Assembly (NCBI GenBank): GCA_030625775.1
Contig: DAOUQC010000011.1
Location: 1-64,000 of the forward strand
Source: Verrucomicrobiota bacterium
Lineage (GTDB): Bacteria > Verrucomicrobiota > Verrucomicrobiia > Verrucomicrobiales > DEV007
Direction of reading: 5' to 3'
Length of the DNA: 64,000 nucleotides
Below are positions 45,297 to 54,415 of this stretch, one piece after another. Under the pieces are notes generated by a model. The model ran no database searches. It had not been told where the DNA came from and worked only from the letters and a program-made list of their open reading frames with translations. The translations under genes and the position numbers were made by a program. The first letter of the stretch is position 1. Each line of letters starts with the position of its first letter.

Positions 45297-45382
45297 TGGT
45301 ACCAGGGACAGGGATCGAACCTGCACGGGCTAAGCCCACTGGATCCTAAATCCAGCGCGTCTACCAGTTCCGCCACCCTGGC
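45297..45382 (-). tRNA. tRNA-Leu (anticodon UAG), CCA encoded
   Basis: An 86-base tRNA read on the minus strand. The acceptor arm GCCAGGG pairs with CCCTGGT, the D region has TGGCGGAACTGGTAGACGCG, the anticodon stem CTGGA/TCCAG holds loop TTTAGGA with anticodon TAG, a long variable arm (GTGGGCTTAGCCC) marks a class II tRNA, and the T arm has GGTTCGATCCC. The 3' CCA is genome-encoded. It lies between pckG and the DUF368 gene on the same strand. Confidence 0.97.
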
Positions 45383-45401
45383 CTTATAAAAATAAGGGGT
45401 G

Positions 45402-45439
45402 AAAAACAGGAGACCCGGTGATTACTCGACCGGATCTCC
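45402..45439 (-). terminator. Rho-independent terminator of pckG
   Basis: On the minus strand, 51 bases after the pckG stop, GGAGA and CCGGT pair with ACCGG and TCTCC around a nine-base loop with one mismatch, followed by a TGTTTTT tract. It separates pckG from the tRNA-Leu gene. Confidence 0.75.
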
Positions 45440-45489
45440 TTGAATTTTCGGTAGACCCAAGTCTGCCATGAACTTTACTCGTTCGCAAC

Positions 45490-47283
45490 TTAAGCTTCAA
45501 ATCGAGCGGCAACCTGGTCGCGTTGTTCAATCAGTTCTTTCGGCAAAGTGGCTTCCAGCTTGGCAAACAAATCACCCGCTGATTCCAACTCGGCAGCAAA
45601 CTCGCCTTTGTCAATTTTCATCAGCTCAGCTTGTTGCTCAGCAGAGAAGCCTTCCAGTCCGTCCAGATTCAAAGCCCCTTCGGATGGCACCCAGCCGACC
45701 GGAGTTTTGTCAGCTTGACCTTCTCCGCGAGCGCGTTTGACAATCCATTCAAGAACACGGGCGTTGTCACCGAAGCCAGGCCAGAGCCAACTTCCGTCAG
45801 CCGCGCAGCGGAACCAGTTGACGTGGAAAATAGCCGGCAGCTTGGCAGCTTTGCCGGGCATGTTCAACCAGTGCTGAAAGTAATCGCCCATGTTGTATCC
45901 GCAGAATGGCAGCATCGCCATTGGATCGCGACGGACCTGACCGGTTGCACCAGCTGCAGCTGCAGTGGTTTCCGATCCCATCGTAGCGCCAAGATACACA
46001 CCGTGTTCCCAGTCGAAAGCCTGGAAAACAAGTGGCATGGTCGTTGCACGACGTCCACCGAATATGAAAGCATCAATTGGCACACCCGCCGGATCTTCCC
46101 ATCTTGGGTCGATGGCCGGACACTGTGATGCCGGAGCAGTGAACCGAGAATTCGGATGAGCTGCCAGAGTTTCGCTGTCCTGGGTCCATGGCTGGCCCTT
46201 CCAGTCGGTCAAACCTTCTGGCGGTTCTTCGGTCATGTCTTCCCACCACACATCTCCGTCTGCTGTCAGCGCAACATTGGTGAAAATCGAGTTCGATTCC
46301 ATCGTCAACATTGCGTTAGGATTGGATTCCATCGACGTTCCCGGAGCTACTCCAAAATACCCGGCTTCCGGATTGATCGCGTAAAGGCGTCCGTCATCAC
46401 CAGGTCTCAACCAGGCAATGTCATCACCCACGGTGCTGATCTTCCAGCCTTTTTCCTGATAGGACGCTGGGGGAACCAACATCGCAAAGTTGGTTTTTCC
46501 GCAAGCACTTGGGAAAGCTCCGCTCACATAAGTGGTGTTGCCGTCTGGATCCGTGACGCCGGAGATGAGCATGTGCTCAGCCATCCATCCGTCTTCACGT
46601 GCCACAGCACTGGCAATTCTCAAAGCGAGACATTTTTTACCGAGCAGAGCGTTACCGCCGTATCCACTGCCGTAAGACCAGATTTCACGATCCTCAGGAA
46701 AATGAACGATGTATTTGTCTTCGTTGCATGGCCAAGTCACGTCTTCTTCACCTTCAGCGAGAGGCGCTCCAACAGTGTGCACACAGGGAACAAAGTCCCC
46801 ATCCGCACCCATCACGTCGAGAACAGCCTGACCCATGCGAGTCATGATCTTCATGTTCACTGCGACGTAAGCCGAGTCGGAAATTTCCACTCCGATCATG
46901 GAGAGGTTGGAACCCACAGGTCCCATCGAGAAAGGAATCACATACATGGTGCGCCCCTTCATGCAGCCTTTGAATAAACCGGCAAGTTTTTCTTTCATCT
47001 CGTTGGGATCAGCCCAGTTATTCATCGGACCAGCGTCAGCTTCGGTCTTGCTGCAGATGAAAGTGCGGTCTTCGACACGCGCCACGTCCTTGGGATCGGA
47101 AAGGGCCAGGTAGCTGTTAGGTCTCAGGTCTTCGTTCAGCTTGGTGAACGTGCCGGCTTTGACGAGCTCTCCTGCAAGGTGATCGTATTCTTTGTCTGAA
47201 CCATCACACCAGACAACAGCGTCCGGAGTGCAAAGTGCGGTCATTTCCTCGACCCATGTGCACAGTTTTTTGTTTTCAGTCAT
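45490..47283 (-). CDS. pckG: Phosphoenolpyruvate carboxykinase (GTP)
   Basis: A 597-residue cytoplasmic enzyme converting oxaloacetate and GTP to phosphoenolpyruvate, CO2 and GDP for gluconeogenesis. The N-terminus ([20 protein letters not shown]), [16 protein letters not shown] with active-site Cys261, and [29 protein letters not shown] are diagnostic of the GTP class. ATG 47283 gives the family N-terminus; the frame open up to 47352 is not needed. It stands alone with its own terminator. The dependence on gluconeogenic carbon fits a polysaccharide- and amino-acid-degrading lifestyle. Confidence 0.96.
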   Translation of the reverse strand: MTENKKLCTWVEEMTALCTPDAVVWCDGSDKEYDHLAGELVKAGTFTKLNEDLRPNSYLALSDPKDVARVEDRTFICSKTEADAGPMNNWADPNEMKEKLAGLFKGCMKGRTMYVIPFSMGPVGSNLSMIGVEISDSAYVAVNMKIMTRMGQAVLDVMGADGDFVPCVHTVGAPLAEGEEDVTWPCNEDKYIVHFPEDREIWSYGSGYGGNALLGKKCLALRIASAVAREDGWMAEHMLISGVTDPDGNTTYVSGAFPSACGKTNFAMLVPPASYQEKGWKISTVGDDIAWLRPGDDGRLYAINPEAGYFGVAPGTSMESNPNAMLTMESNSIFTNVALTADGDVWWEDMTEEPPEGLTDWKGQPWTQDSETLAAHPNSRFTAPASQCPAIDPRWEDPAGVPIDAFIFGGRRATTMPLVFQAFDWEHGVYLGATMGSETTAAAAGATGQVRRDPMAMLPFCGYNMGDYFQHWLNMPGKAAKLPAIFHVNWFRCAADGSWLWPGFGDNARVLEWIVKRARGEGQADKTPVGWVPSEGALNLDGLEGFSAEQQAELMKIDKGEFAAELESAGDLFAKLEATLPKELIEQRDQVAARFEA

Positions 47284-47427
47284 TGTTTGATCAATTCTAT
47301 GTTTTGCCTTCACCAGAGGGCCCTGAACAACACCCTGACGCGCGATCTTCACCTCACACTAGCGGCGGTGCAAGTGATACCGGAGATTCCCTTGAAGCGA
47401 ACAGTATCCCTCCTGATTAACCGGCTC

Positions 47428-48528
47428 TCAACCCCCTTCGAACTGCCTGGCCGTCGCCCGAACATAAGGTCCATAGTCTTTCAGCCGCTTTTCAAGGCAT
47501 GCCCGAGCGGCTTTTCGCCCCTTCATACCACCACGCTGATTCCCTTGCTCGATCAAGGATACAATCAGGGCAATCATGGCTTTCACGTCCTTCAACACGA
47601 CATATTCGCTGTCGATGCGGCCCGAGGGGGCGCAATTGTGGTAATTCCCAAGCAAAACCGAGATCCCGGTGGCCGTAACACCAAACAAGTTCATCGCCGT
47701 GGCTTCACAAGCTCCCCCGTCAAGCAGGGCCCGTTGCACCTCCACTCCACCGATTTCTGCGGCAGCCAGCAGCTGAGCCGTCGCTTCATCATCAAATACC
47801 GAAAGGCGATCCCCTACCCGTACCACCGGCCCTTTGCCCATTTCCACAGTCCCCCGTGGAGAACTGGTCTCCAATGAAATAAAACAAAGATCCTCCGGCA
47901 ATCGACCGCTTTTGGCCAGATGCACCGCTCCCACAAAACCTACTTCCTCCGCCCGAGTGAAGATCCCATAACAAGAACCGGGAACTTCCAGCCGCTCCAA
48001 TTCGCTGAACAAAGCCACGATGGCTACGCAGCCAACCAAGTCGTCGCACACCCGGCCATAAACCAAATCATTGTCGCGATCGTATTCAAAAGCAGGCAGA
48101 TCCCACATCGCAAATTCACCAAAATGCACTACTTTCCCCGTTGGCAAATAAGAAGCTGGCACCCCGCCTAGAAAGCGCATGTCGGGAAAACGCGGATCCA
48201 CTCCACCGTCATGCAGGTTTTTTTTCGACCGTTTATTCCCCCCTACCGGATGCCCCAGCCGGTCGCTGCTCGCCCGTATACAGGTTTTTCCCGTTGGATT
48301 TTTTACCCAGGCTGGATGATCCATATGTGCCCCAAAAGCCCACCGAGCCTTGCCTGATCCACGTTGATAACGGGCAATCAAATTGCCAAAATCATCTTCC
48401 TCGACCGAAACATGTGGAAATTCTTCAAGCAGACTCAACAAATGATCTCGCACGTGGTATTCATGAAAGGGAGCCGTTGGACAATTGAAAACGGATCGAA
48501 GTATGGAAAGCAGCTTGCCGTGGTGCAT
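47428..48528 (-). CDS. M42-family metallopeptidase
   Basis: A 366-residue cytoplasmic dinuclear aminopeptidase of the M42 (FrvX/PepA-like) type. Metal ligands and catalytic residues appear as His68 and Asp70 in GAHMDHP, Asp161-Asp162 in VCDDLVG, Glu193-Glu194 in TRAEEVGF, and Asp/Glu later in CFISLETS; a final histidine is likely in LGNYHNCAP. It should trim N-terminal residues from peptides. It is upstream of pckG on the same strand with a 144-base gap, and divergent from an acyltransferase gene. Confidence 0.85.
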   Translation of the reverse strand: MHHGKLLSILRSVFNCPTAPFHEYHVRDHLLSLLEEFPHVSVEEDDFGNLIARYQRGSGKARWAFGAHMDHPAWVKNPTGKTCIRASSDRLGHPVGGNKRSKKNLHDGGVDPRFPDMRFLGGVPASYLPTGKVVHFGEFAMWDLPAFEYDRDNDLVYGRVCDDLVGCVAIVALFSELERLEVPGSCYGIFTRAEEVGFVGAVHLAKSGRLPEDLCFISLETSSPRGTVEMGKGPVVRVGDRLSVFDDEATAQLLAAAEIGGVEVQRALLDGGACEATAMNLFGVTATGISVLLGNYHNCAPSGRIDSEYVVLKDVKAMIALIVSLIEQGNQRGGMKGRKAARACLEKRLKDYGPYVRATARQFEGG

Positions 48529-48605
48529 GTTTAACCTGATTAATTACGTATCAAGACTCCTTGTCGAACAATAAATTGCGATTCACACGGAATTCAATAG
48601 ACAAA

Positions 48606-49577
48606 ATGGCCTCTCCTTTAAAACAGATTCGCTATCGCATCGAGTGGTTGACCCTCAAGTTTTTGACGGTCACCGTTCCGCTGTTGCCACGCAAAGGAAT
48701 TTTGTGGCTGGCCAACATCCTCGGTTTTTTGGCTTACCGACTTGATGCAAACGGTCGCCACACCGCCTTGGCCAATCTCTCCGCAGTCTTCGGCGAATCG
48801 CATGATGAAAACCAACGTCTCACGATAGCAAAACAGGCTTACCGGGACTTTGCACGAACCATGCTCGACCAATTCTGGAGTTCTCGACTGACAGCCGAAA
48901 ACTACCTCAACTGCGTAGAGGTCATTGTAGAGGATCCCGAAGCCATCGCCCGGGCACAGGATAGCGGGGCGATCTGGGTAACCCCCCACTATGGGAATTT
49001 TGAGTGGACGAGCCTGATCATGGGTTTCCGCGATTTTCCTTTCATCGTAGTCGCCCAGGATTTTAAAAACCCCCTGCTCACCAATCTGTTCAAAACCAAT
49101 CGCGAGATCAGTGGCCACCGAGTCATCCCCCAGGGCGGAGCAATGCTGCGCTTGTTTAAAACTCTGAAAAGTGGAGGCAATGCCGCTTTTCTCACCGACC
49201 TGACGATCAAACCCAGCCGCACAGCTACGATTATTGACTGCTTCGGGTTGAAAACCTGTGTCACCTCCCTGCACGCCGGCTTACAACGCAAAACCCATCT
49301 GCCCATCATCCCGGGTTTCACCACTCCTCTGTCCAACGGTAATTACCGGCTCAACATCCTCGCCCCTCTCGAAATAGACGATCAGGCGAGTGATCAGGAA
49401 ATTGTGCAAGCCTGTTGGGATGTTTTCGAAGTGCATATCCGGGAAAACCCTGCCCCCTGGTTGTGGATGTACAAACACTGGCGCTACCGCCCGGAAAAGG
49501 ATGGGGAATCTTACCCGCCCTACGCACGGGAATCATCGAAGTTCAACAAGCTGGAAATGAGAGTGAAGGAAAGCTGA
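48606..49577 (+). CDS. LpxL/LpxM-type lipid A acyltransferase
   Basis: A 323-residue membrane-anchored late acyltransferase. A hydrophobic segment near 19-45 (VPLLPRKGILWLANILGFLAY), the catalytic HX4E as His128-Glu133 (HYGNFE), and the block FLTDLTIKPSRT fit the family; ENPAPWLWMYKHWRYRP is the canonical C-terminal signature. The HX4E form and the C-terminal block make it the better candidate for true lipid A secondary acylation than the HX4D protein at 16543-17553. It stands alone, divergent from the M42 peptidase gene. Confidence 0.87.
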   Translation: MASPLKQIRYRIEWLTLKFLTVTVPLLPRKGILWLANILGFLAYRLDANGRHTALANLSAVFGESHDENQRLTIAKQAYRDFARTMLDQFWSSRLTAENYLNCVEVIVEDPEAIARAQDSGAIWVTPHYGNFEWTSLIMGFRDFPFIVVAQDFKNPLLTNLFKTNREISGHRVIPQGGAMLRLFKTLKSGGNAAFLTDLTIKPSRTATIIDCFGLKTCVTSLHAGLQRKTHLPIIPGFTTPLSNGNYRLNILAPLEIDDQASDQEIVQACWDVFEVHIRENPAPWLWMYKHWRYRPEKDGESYPPYARESSKFNKLEMRVKES

Positions 49578-49631
49578 TTTGACCCACCGAGGCTTAAGGT
49601 TAAAGGTGGGTACTATTCCAAATCCCTCGCC

Positions 49632-50282
49632 CTACAACACCCCCACCAATTCCCCCGGCGCATCGATCACCACACTCGCGCCGTTTGTAATCAGTTCCTC
49701 TCGCCCTCGGAAGCCCCAGGAAACTCCTATCGCTGTGATGCCAGCATTCACGGCGGTCTGCATATCCACTGAGCTGTCACCGACAAAAAGCGCTTCCTCA
49801 GCGCTCACTCCCATTTTTTCAAGCGCATCTCTGGCACCCGCCGCATCGGGTTTTCGCGGCACACTCTCCCTTTGCCCCAATACCACGTCCCAGGGATGAT
49901 CACCAAAAAATTCCTCTACACACCTCACTGCAAAGGTGTGCGCCTTGTTGGTCAACACTCCCGTCTTCACCCCCTGCTCTGACAGCTTGCCAAGCAGCTC
50001 CGGAATACCCTCATACACCTTGGTTTTGTTGCGCCAGCGATCCTGATAAGCCGCTTTATACTCCTGTAGCCTCTGCGCAAGCGCAGCAGGATCACTCACT
50101 TCTCCCAACGGAAAAATCCGTTCCACCAGTTTACCCATGCCATCACCGATGAAATTACGGTAGGCCTCCACGCTGTGAGCCTCAAAGCCATGCGCCTGCA
50201 ACACTGCATTGCCGGAATCGGCCAGATCATCCAGCGTATCGAGCAACGTACCGTCGAGGTCAAATAGGACGGCACGTGTCAT
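49632..50282 (-). CDS. HAD-family phosphatase, phosphoglycolate phosphatase-like
   Basis: A 216-residue haloacid dehalogenase phosphatase. Motif I is FDLDGTLLDTL with nucleophile Asp8 and Asp10, motif II GVLTNK, motif III PRKPDA, and motif IV FVGDSSVDMQTA; the four-helix cap after motif I marks the Gph/PgmB group. It may remove 2-phosphoglycolate or another small phosphate ester. ATG 50282 directly precedes the fold; six extra codons are open upstream. The DUF1080 gene lies 30 bases upstream on the same strand. Confidence 0.85.
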   Translation of the reverse strand: MTRAVLFDLDGTLLDTLDDLADSGNAVLQAHGFEAHSVEAYRNFIGDGMGKLVERIFPLGEVSDPAALAQRLQEYKAAYQDRWRNKTKVYEGIPELLGKLSEQGVKTGVLTNKAHTFAVRCVEEFFGDHPWDVVLGQRESVPRKPDAAGARDALEKMGVSAEEALFVGDSSVDMQTAVNAGITAIGVSWGFRGREELITNGASVVIDAPGELVGVL

Positions 50283-50312
50283 TACCCGCTCTCCTGACAA
50301 TCAAAACAGCCC

Positions 50313-50972
50313 TTACAATTTCTTCAGCTTCACATTACGGAACCAGACCGGGTGGCCGTGATACTGAAAACCAATGCGCCCGGTGCGCGGCAAGTCCTTG
50401 AGCGGCGTCTTGAATTTATTTTTCGTTCCATCCGGATTCATGTTGGCCGTCGTCCATTTGTCAATGTCGGCATCGATGATCGTTTTCCCATTCAATACCA
50501 CCGTGATCTTCGGCCCCTTACAGGTCAGCTTCATCGTATTCCATTCACCGTCCGGCTTGCCTGCACTCTCCGTTGGAGCCTGTGCGCCATAGAGCGAACC
50601 TGCCACATGTTTGCCATCATAGATCCCTGTCGAAGCGACCTGAATCTCAAAGCCCCCCTGTACGGCATTTTTTGGATCGGTGCGGAAAAATAATCCGCTG
50701 TTGCACTCTTTGGACGTTTTATACTCGATCACGATTTCGAAATCACCGTAATCTTCGTTCGTCCAGATGTAACCTCCGCCCTTCTCAGCAGGCGAAAGCA
50801 CTCCGTCTTTCAATACCCATGCGCCGGGTTTGTCCATCTTCCAGCTCGACAGACCGCCTTTCAGCAAATCAACTGCCTCACCTGCCTGTGCGGTCACCGT
50901 CAAAAATCCTGCTGATAAAATCATCACTGCACCGAACCAAAATGCCTGCCTGGGAGTTGTTTTCTTTTTCAT
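50313..50972 (-). CDS. Secreted DUF1080 (3-keto-disaccharide hydrolase-like) protein
   Basis: A 219-residue exported protein; signal peptide about residues 1-30. The body is a concanavalin-like DUF1080 jellyroll with LLKGGLSSWKM, GGGYIWTNEDYGDFEIVIEYKTSKECNSGLFFR, GEWNTMKLTCKGPKITVVLNG and the terminal RTGRIGFQYHGHPVWFRNVKLKKL. This domain family is expanded in Planctomycetes and Verrucomicrobia; some members are now described as 3-keto-glycoside or disaccharide hydrolases. The start ATG 50972 is preferred over GTG 50981. The next gene is divergent, leaving a 175-base region for promoters. Confidence 0.88.
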   Translation of the reverse strand: MKKKTTPRQAFWFGAVMILSAGFLTVTAQAGEAVDLLKGGLSSWKMDKPGAWVLKDGVLSPAEKGGGYIWTNEDYGDFEIVIEYKTSKECNSGLFFRTDPKNAVQGGFEIQVASTGIYDGKHVAGSLYGAQAPTESAGKPDGEWNTMKLTCKGPKITVVLNGKTIIDADIDKWTTANMNPDGTKNKFKTPLKDLPRTGRIGFQYHGHPVWFRNVKLKKL

Positions 50973-51147
50973 AGGTGGCACTAAACGACGTATTCCCCAT
51001 TATGGCAAGTGAGTGCTCAGCATTTGGAATGACCGATGATTATAGAAAGCATTTTTCGCTATCGGCAGGCAATCCCGAAATAGTCACATTTTCCCTGTAT
51101 GCCATCGACCAAAACAGGATAAACTAACAGCCTAGCACTTCCCTCTT

Positions 51148-51927
51148 ATGTCCAACTTCGAGCTCACCTTCCTTGGCACGGCCACTTCCATCGGGGTTCC
51201 TGTTATCGGCTGCGATTGCCCGGTATGCGAATCAGACGATCCAAAAAATAATCGCCTGCGGGCTTCCATTTATATTAAGACTCCTGACATGGAATGGATT
51301 GTCGACACTGGCCCTGATTTTCGCACTCAATGCCTGCGAGAAAAAATCCAGCACCTCGACGCCGTTTTGTACACCCACCAGCATTCTGATCACGTCGTCG
51401 GCTTTGATGACTTGCGCCGCTTCACCGTGGGGGAAAATGCCGAGCTTCCCATATACGCCACTTGCGAATGCATGGAGGCGCTCAAGCGCAGTTTTGATTA
51501 TGCTTTCAATGGTCAGAACCGCTACCGCGGCTACTTCAAACCCAAACCCCATCTGGTAGAGGGTCCCTTCAAGTTAGGGGGAACTCAGGTGACACCCCTG
51601 CCGGTGATTCATGGCAAGGTGACAACCATCGGCTACCTATTCGAACGTCAAGGCATACGAATCGCGTATATCCCCGATGCCAAGGAAATCCCTGACAAAA
51701 CCAGATTACTCATCAACGAGGTGGATGTGCTGATCCTCGATGCCCTGCAACTCAGTCCTCACGCCACCCATCTGAGCATGGAAGAAGCATTTAGAATCAG
51801 CGTCGAGGTGAAAGCCAAGCAGACCTGGTTCACCCACTTTTCCTGCCGCATCGTTTACAACGAAGTGGAGCTGGACTTGCCTGAAAATATCAAATGCGCC
51901 TGGGACGGATTAAAAATCACAGTCTAA
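51148..51927 (+). CDS. PhnP-like metallo-beta-lactamase fold hydrolase
   Basis: A 259-residue cytoplasmic MBL-fold phosphodiesterase-like protein. It begins FLGTATSIGVPVIGCDCPVC with the structural cysteines of the PhnP type; the di-metal motif is THQHSDHVVGFDDLR near 74-88, and VIHGKVTTIGYLF, IPDAKE and THFSCRI carry the later ligands. Homologues hydrolyse cyclic phosphodiesters. It begins a plus-strand run of MBL protein, DUF2851 protein and ABC-2-like membrane protein with gaps or overlaps of a few bases, which suggests one operon. Confidence 0.86.
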   Translation: MSNFELTFLGTATSIGVPVIGCDCPVCESDDPKNNRLRASIYIKTPDMEWIVDTGPDFRTQCLREKIQHLDAVLYTHQHSDHVVGFDDLRRFTVGENAELPIYATCECMEALKRSFDYAFNGQNRYRGYFKPKPHLVEGPFKLGGTQVTPLPVIHGKVTTIGYLFERQGIRIAYIPDAKEIPDKTRLLINEVDVLILDALQLSPHATHLSMEEAFRISVEVKAKQTWFTHFSCRIVYNEVELDLPENIKCAWDGLKITV

Positions 51928-51933
51928 TTTGAA

Positions 51934-53388
51934 ATGGTGTCTCCTGATCATCCAGCTTCTTTTCCCAACACTGCACAGCAATACCGCCAATTCCTGCAGC
52001 AAGTGTTCCCAACCGCACTCGCCGAAGAAGCCCCCTCACAAAATGAGCCGGGACCTGAATCTGAACTCGAAATGCAAGCCCGCTGGTTCGCCGGGGAATT
52101 TGGCAGGAAATTCACCTCAAGCGACGGGAAAAAAATCAAGATTGTGCAATTTGGGCACTGGAATCACAGTGCCGGGCCTGATTTCACCGAAGTCGTAATC
52201 GAGATCGATGGCCGCAAGGTGAGCGGTGCGATTGAGGTAGAGCTCGATGCACGCAGCTGGGAATCCCACGGCCACGCGACCAATCCTGGCTTCGAGAATG
52301 TCATTCTGCACGTCTTTCTCGCCTGCACGCAAGGCCGTGAGCGCTTCTTCACCCGTACCGCCGAACACCGCGAAATCACCCAGGTGGCCCTCGATTGGAT
52401 CGATTTGGAAGATTGGGGTCCACGCCCATGGAATCACCTGCCGGAAGCCCGTCTCGGCCGCTGTGCCAGCCCCCTGCGTGACATGCCTCCAGACAAATTG
52501 GATTCTCTCATCTCCGCGGCGGCGCAACACCGTTTGCAGAAAAAGACCCGTCGTCTGGTGGCGGCAGCCGAAATCCACGGCGTGGATGAAGCCCTCTTCC
52601 AAGCCTTCGCCGAGGCTCTTGGTTTTCGGTACAATAAATTACCGATGAGAGTTTTAGCGCAACGAATACCGTTGGGATCTCTGTTGAGCTTGCCTGCAAT
52701 AGATCGGGAAGCCCGGCTCTTTGGAGCAGCTGGATACATCGAACTCGATTATTTTGACGACAGCCAGGATGAAAAAACCCGCCATTACCTGAAGAAGCTC
52801 TGGCACAACTGGTGGCAAATTCGCGACCAGCTTGAAACAAACGAGGAACGACAACTCAAGTGGCATCTCAGTGGGATCCGCCCACTGAATCATCCGCAAA
52901 GGCGATTAGGGGCGCTGATATCAGTGGTCAATAGCTGGTCCGAACTCCGCAAAATCATTCAATCCAGTGAGCAAAATCCCGAATCCGGGATCAAAAAACT
53001 CAAAAACTATTTTGCGTCGCTGGAACACCCCTTCTGGAATTATCACTACACCCTGCGCTCCAAGGCAACCGGGCAATCAATGGCTCTGATCGGCCGTGAC
53101 CGTATGCTGGACATTCTCGGTAATGTTCTTTTCCCCTGGATCATGCGCGAACATCCGAAGTCCTGGCAGCAATACACCCAGCTGCCAGCTTCCCAGACAA
53201 ACGAAAAACTTCGCCGGGCGGTTTTACGCCTCTTTGGCCAGGTCGAACAAAAACAACAAAACGAGCAACAGGGAACAAAAAGCTTCTACCAACAACAAGC
53301 CCTGCTGCAAATTTACACTGATTTCTGTCTTGAGGATTCCTCGGAATGTGAGGCCTGCTCCTTTCCTGAACAGTTAAGCCAATGGTAG
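51934..53388 (+). CDS. DUF2851 family protein
   Basis: A 484-residue soluble protein. The segment GHWNHSAGPDFTEVVIEIDGRKVSGAIEVELDARSWESHGHATNPGFENVILHVFL (residues 70-125 approximately; parts quoted separately as key residues GPDF, HG and NVILHV) is the DUF2851 hallmark. The C-terminus holds CLEDSSECEACSFPEQL, a cysteine-rich end common in this family. Function is unknown. It starts six bases after the MBL gene and its stop overlaps the next start by seven bases. Confidence 0.85.
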   Translation: MVSPDHPASFPNTAQQYRQFLQQVFPTALAEEAPSQNEPGPESELEMQARWFAGEFGRKFTSSDGKKIKIVQFGHWNHSAGPDFTEVVIEIDGRKVSGAIEVELDARSWESHGHATNPGFENVILHVFLACTQGRERFFTRTAEHREITQVALDWIDLEDWGPRPWNHLPEARLGRCASPLRDMPPDKLDSLISAAAQHRLQKKTRRLVAAAEIHGVDEALFQAFAEALGFRYNKLPMRVLAQRIPLGSLLSLPAIDREARLFGAAGYIELDYFDDSQDEKTRHYLKKLWHNWWQIRDQLETNEERQLKWHLSGIRPLNHPQRRLGALISVVNSWSELRKIIQSSEQNPESGIKKLKNYFASLEHPFWNYHYTLRSKATGQSMALIGRDRMLDILGNVLFPWIMREHPKSWQQYTQLPASQTNEKLRRAVLRLFGQVEQKQQNEQQGTKSFYQQQALLQIYTDFCLEDSSECEACSFPEQLSQW

Positions 53389-54359
53389 CTTCGGATCGCA
53401 TACCCCAAAACGAAAAGCTCGACTCATTCTCCGAGAAATTCGGGGCCGTGTTTGTCAAGGAGCTGCGGCAAGGCCTTCGGGCACGACGTTTTGTAGCCCC
53501 CTTCCTCACTCTTCATGCTCTGGCTTTTCTGACCGTTGTAGGCCAACTCTCGCTGGAATACTTTGCCGGTTTCGATACCGCCACAGCCTCCTATGGCTTG
53601 CAAAGGATTTTCGACAGCTTGTTTGACCAGGCATTTCTCGTTTTACTATGGCTGATCGTTGGAATCGTCATGCCCCTGACCGGCATCAATGCGCTGCAAT
53701 CTGAACTGGCCAACGAAAAAAACATCGACCTGCTCCTGCTGGCCGGTCTGAATCGATGGCAAATCATGAGAGGTAAATGGCTGGTGCTGTGCTCCCTGAG
53801 CGGATTGATTCTAATCTCGATGTTCCCCTACATGCTCACCCTGTATTTTACAGGCGGAGTCGATTTACTCAGTCAGGTAAAACAATTACTCACACTCTGG
53901 CTTTTTAATACTCTCATGAATGCTGCCATTATTGGTAGCTCTGGTTATCGCCATATTTTGTTACGCGCCCTGGTCATCGGACTAATTTTTTTCTCCTGCC
54001 TTGTCTCAGCACTGACGATTTTCATCTCCATCCCCCTTGGAGCGAGCTCGTTTTCCGCTGGAATTCTTATCGGCCAGATGATTTCGGCAATCAATCATCT
54101 GCTACTGGCCCTTCTCTATGTGATCTACAGTTTACAACTGGGAAGATCCTCCCTCCGCCTCTACGAAAGGCCTCTTGATCCTCCCCTTACAGGATTAATC
54201 ATTATCTATATTATCTTCACTCCGGTGGCTTTGGGAATATTCCGTCTCATAGGTGGTTCTCCCGGCTCTATGTTTGGCCTTGCAGTGGGCATCTTCATCG
54301 CTCTGGTGATTGATCGCAGCAGCAAAAAACAAGGCAACACGCCCTATGCTCAACCTTGA
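53382..54359 (+). CDS. ABC-2-type membrane protein
   Basis: A 325-residue integral membrane protein with seven or so helices after a cytoplasmic 35-residue N-terminus (KFGAVFVKELRQGLRARRF). That opening and the NEKNIDLLLLAGLNRWQIMRGKWLVL segment near 110-135 match permeases of ABC-2 exporters. No ATPase gene is adjacent, so its partner lies elsewhere or it has another role. Translationally coupled to the DUF2851 gene and followed by the sensor kinase gene after 56 bases. Confidence 0.7.
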   Translation: MVASDRIPQNEKLDSFSEKFGAVFVKELRQGLRARRFVAPFLTLHALAFLTVVGQLSLEYFAGFDTATASYGLQRIFDSLFDQAFLVLLWLIVGIVMPLTGINALQSELANEKNIDLLLLAGLNRWQIMRGKWLVLCSLSGLILISMFPYMLTLYFTGGVDLLSQVKQLLTLWLFNTLMNAAIIGSSGYRHILLRALVIGLIFFSCLVSALTIFISIPLGASSFSAGILIGQMISAINHLLLALLYVIYSLQLGRSSLRLYERPLDPPLTGLIIIYIIFTPVALGIFRLIGGSPGSMFGLAVGIFIALVIDRSSKKQGNTPYAQP

Positions 54360-54415
54360 TCTCATCCCGAGAATACGGGATGCCTTTTAAGAGAAGATCG
54401 TTATAATGTGAGTCG

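Noticed and set aside
45260-45376. N-terminal extension of the DUF368 protein beginning MAELVDALDLG
   Set aside because: This stretch is the tRNA-Leu gene read as protein; the peptide is a familiar annotation artefact. The start was moved to 45259.
46156-46977. 273-codon plus-strand frame opposite pckG
   Set aside because: Antisense shadow of the strongly conserved pckG gene; His/Ser/Arg-rich without motifs.
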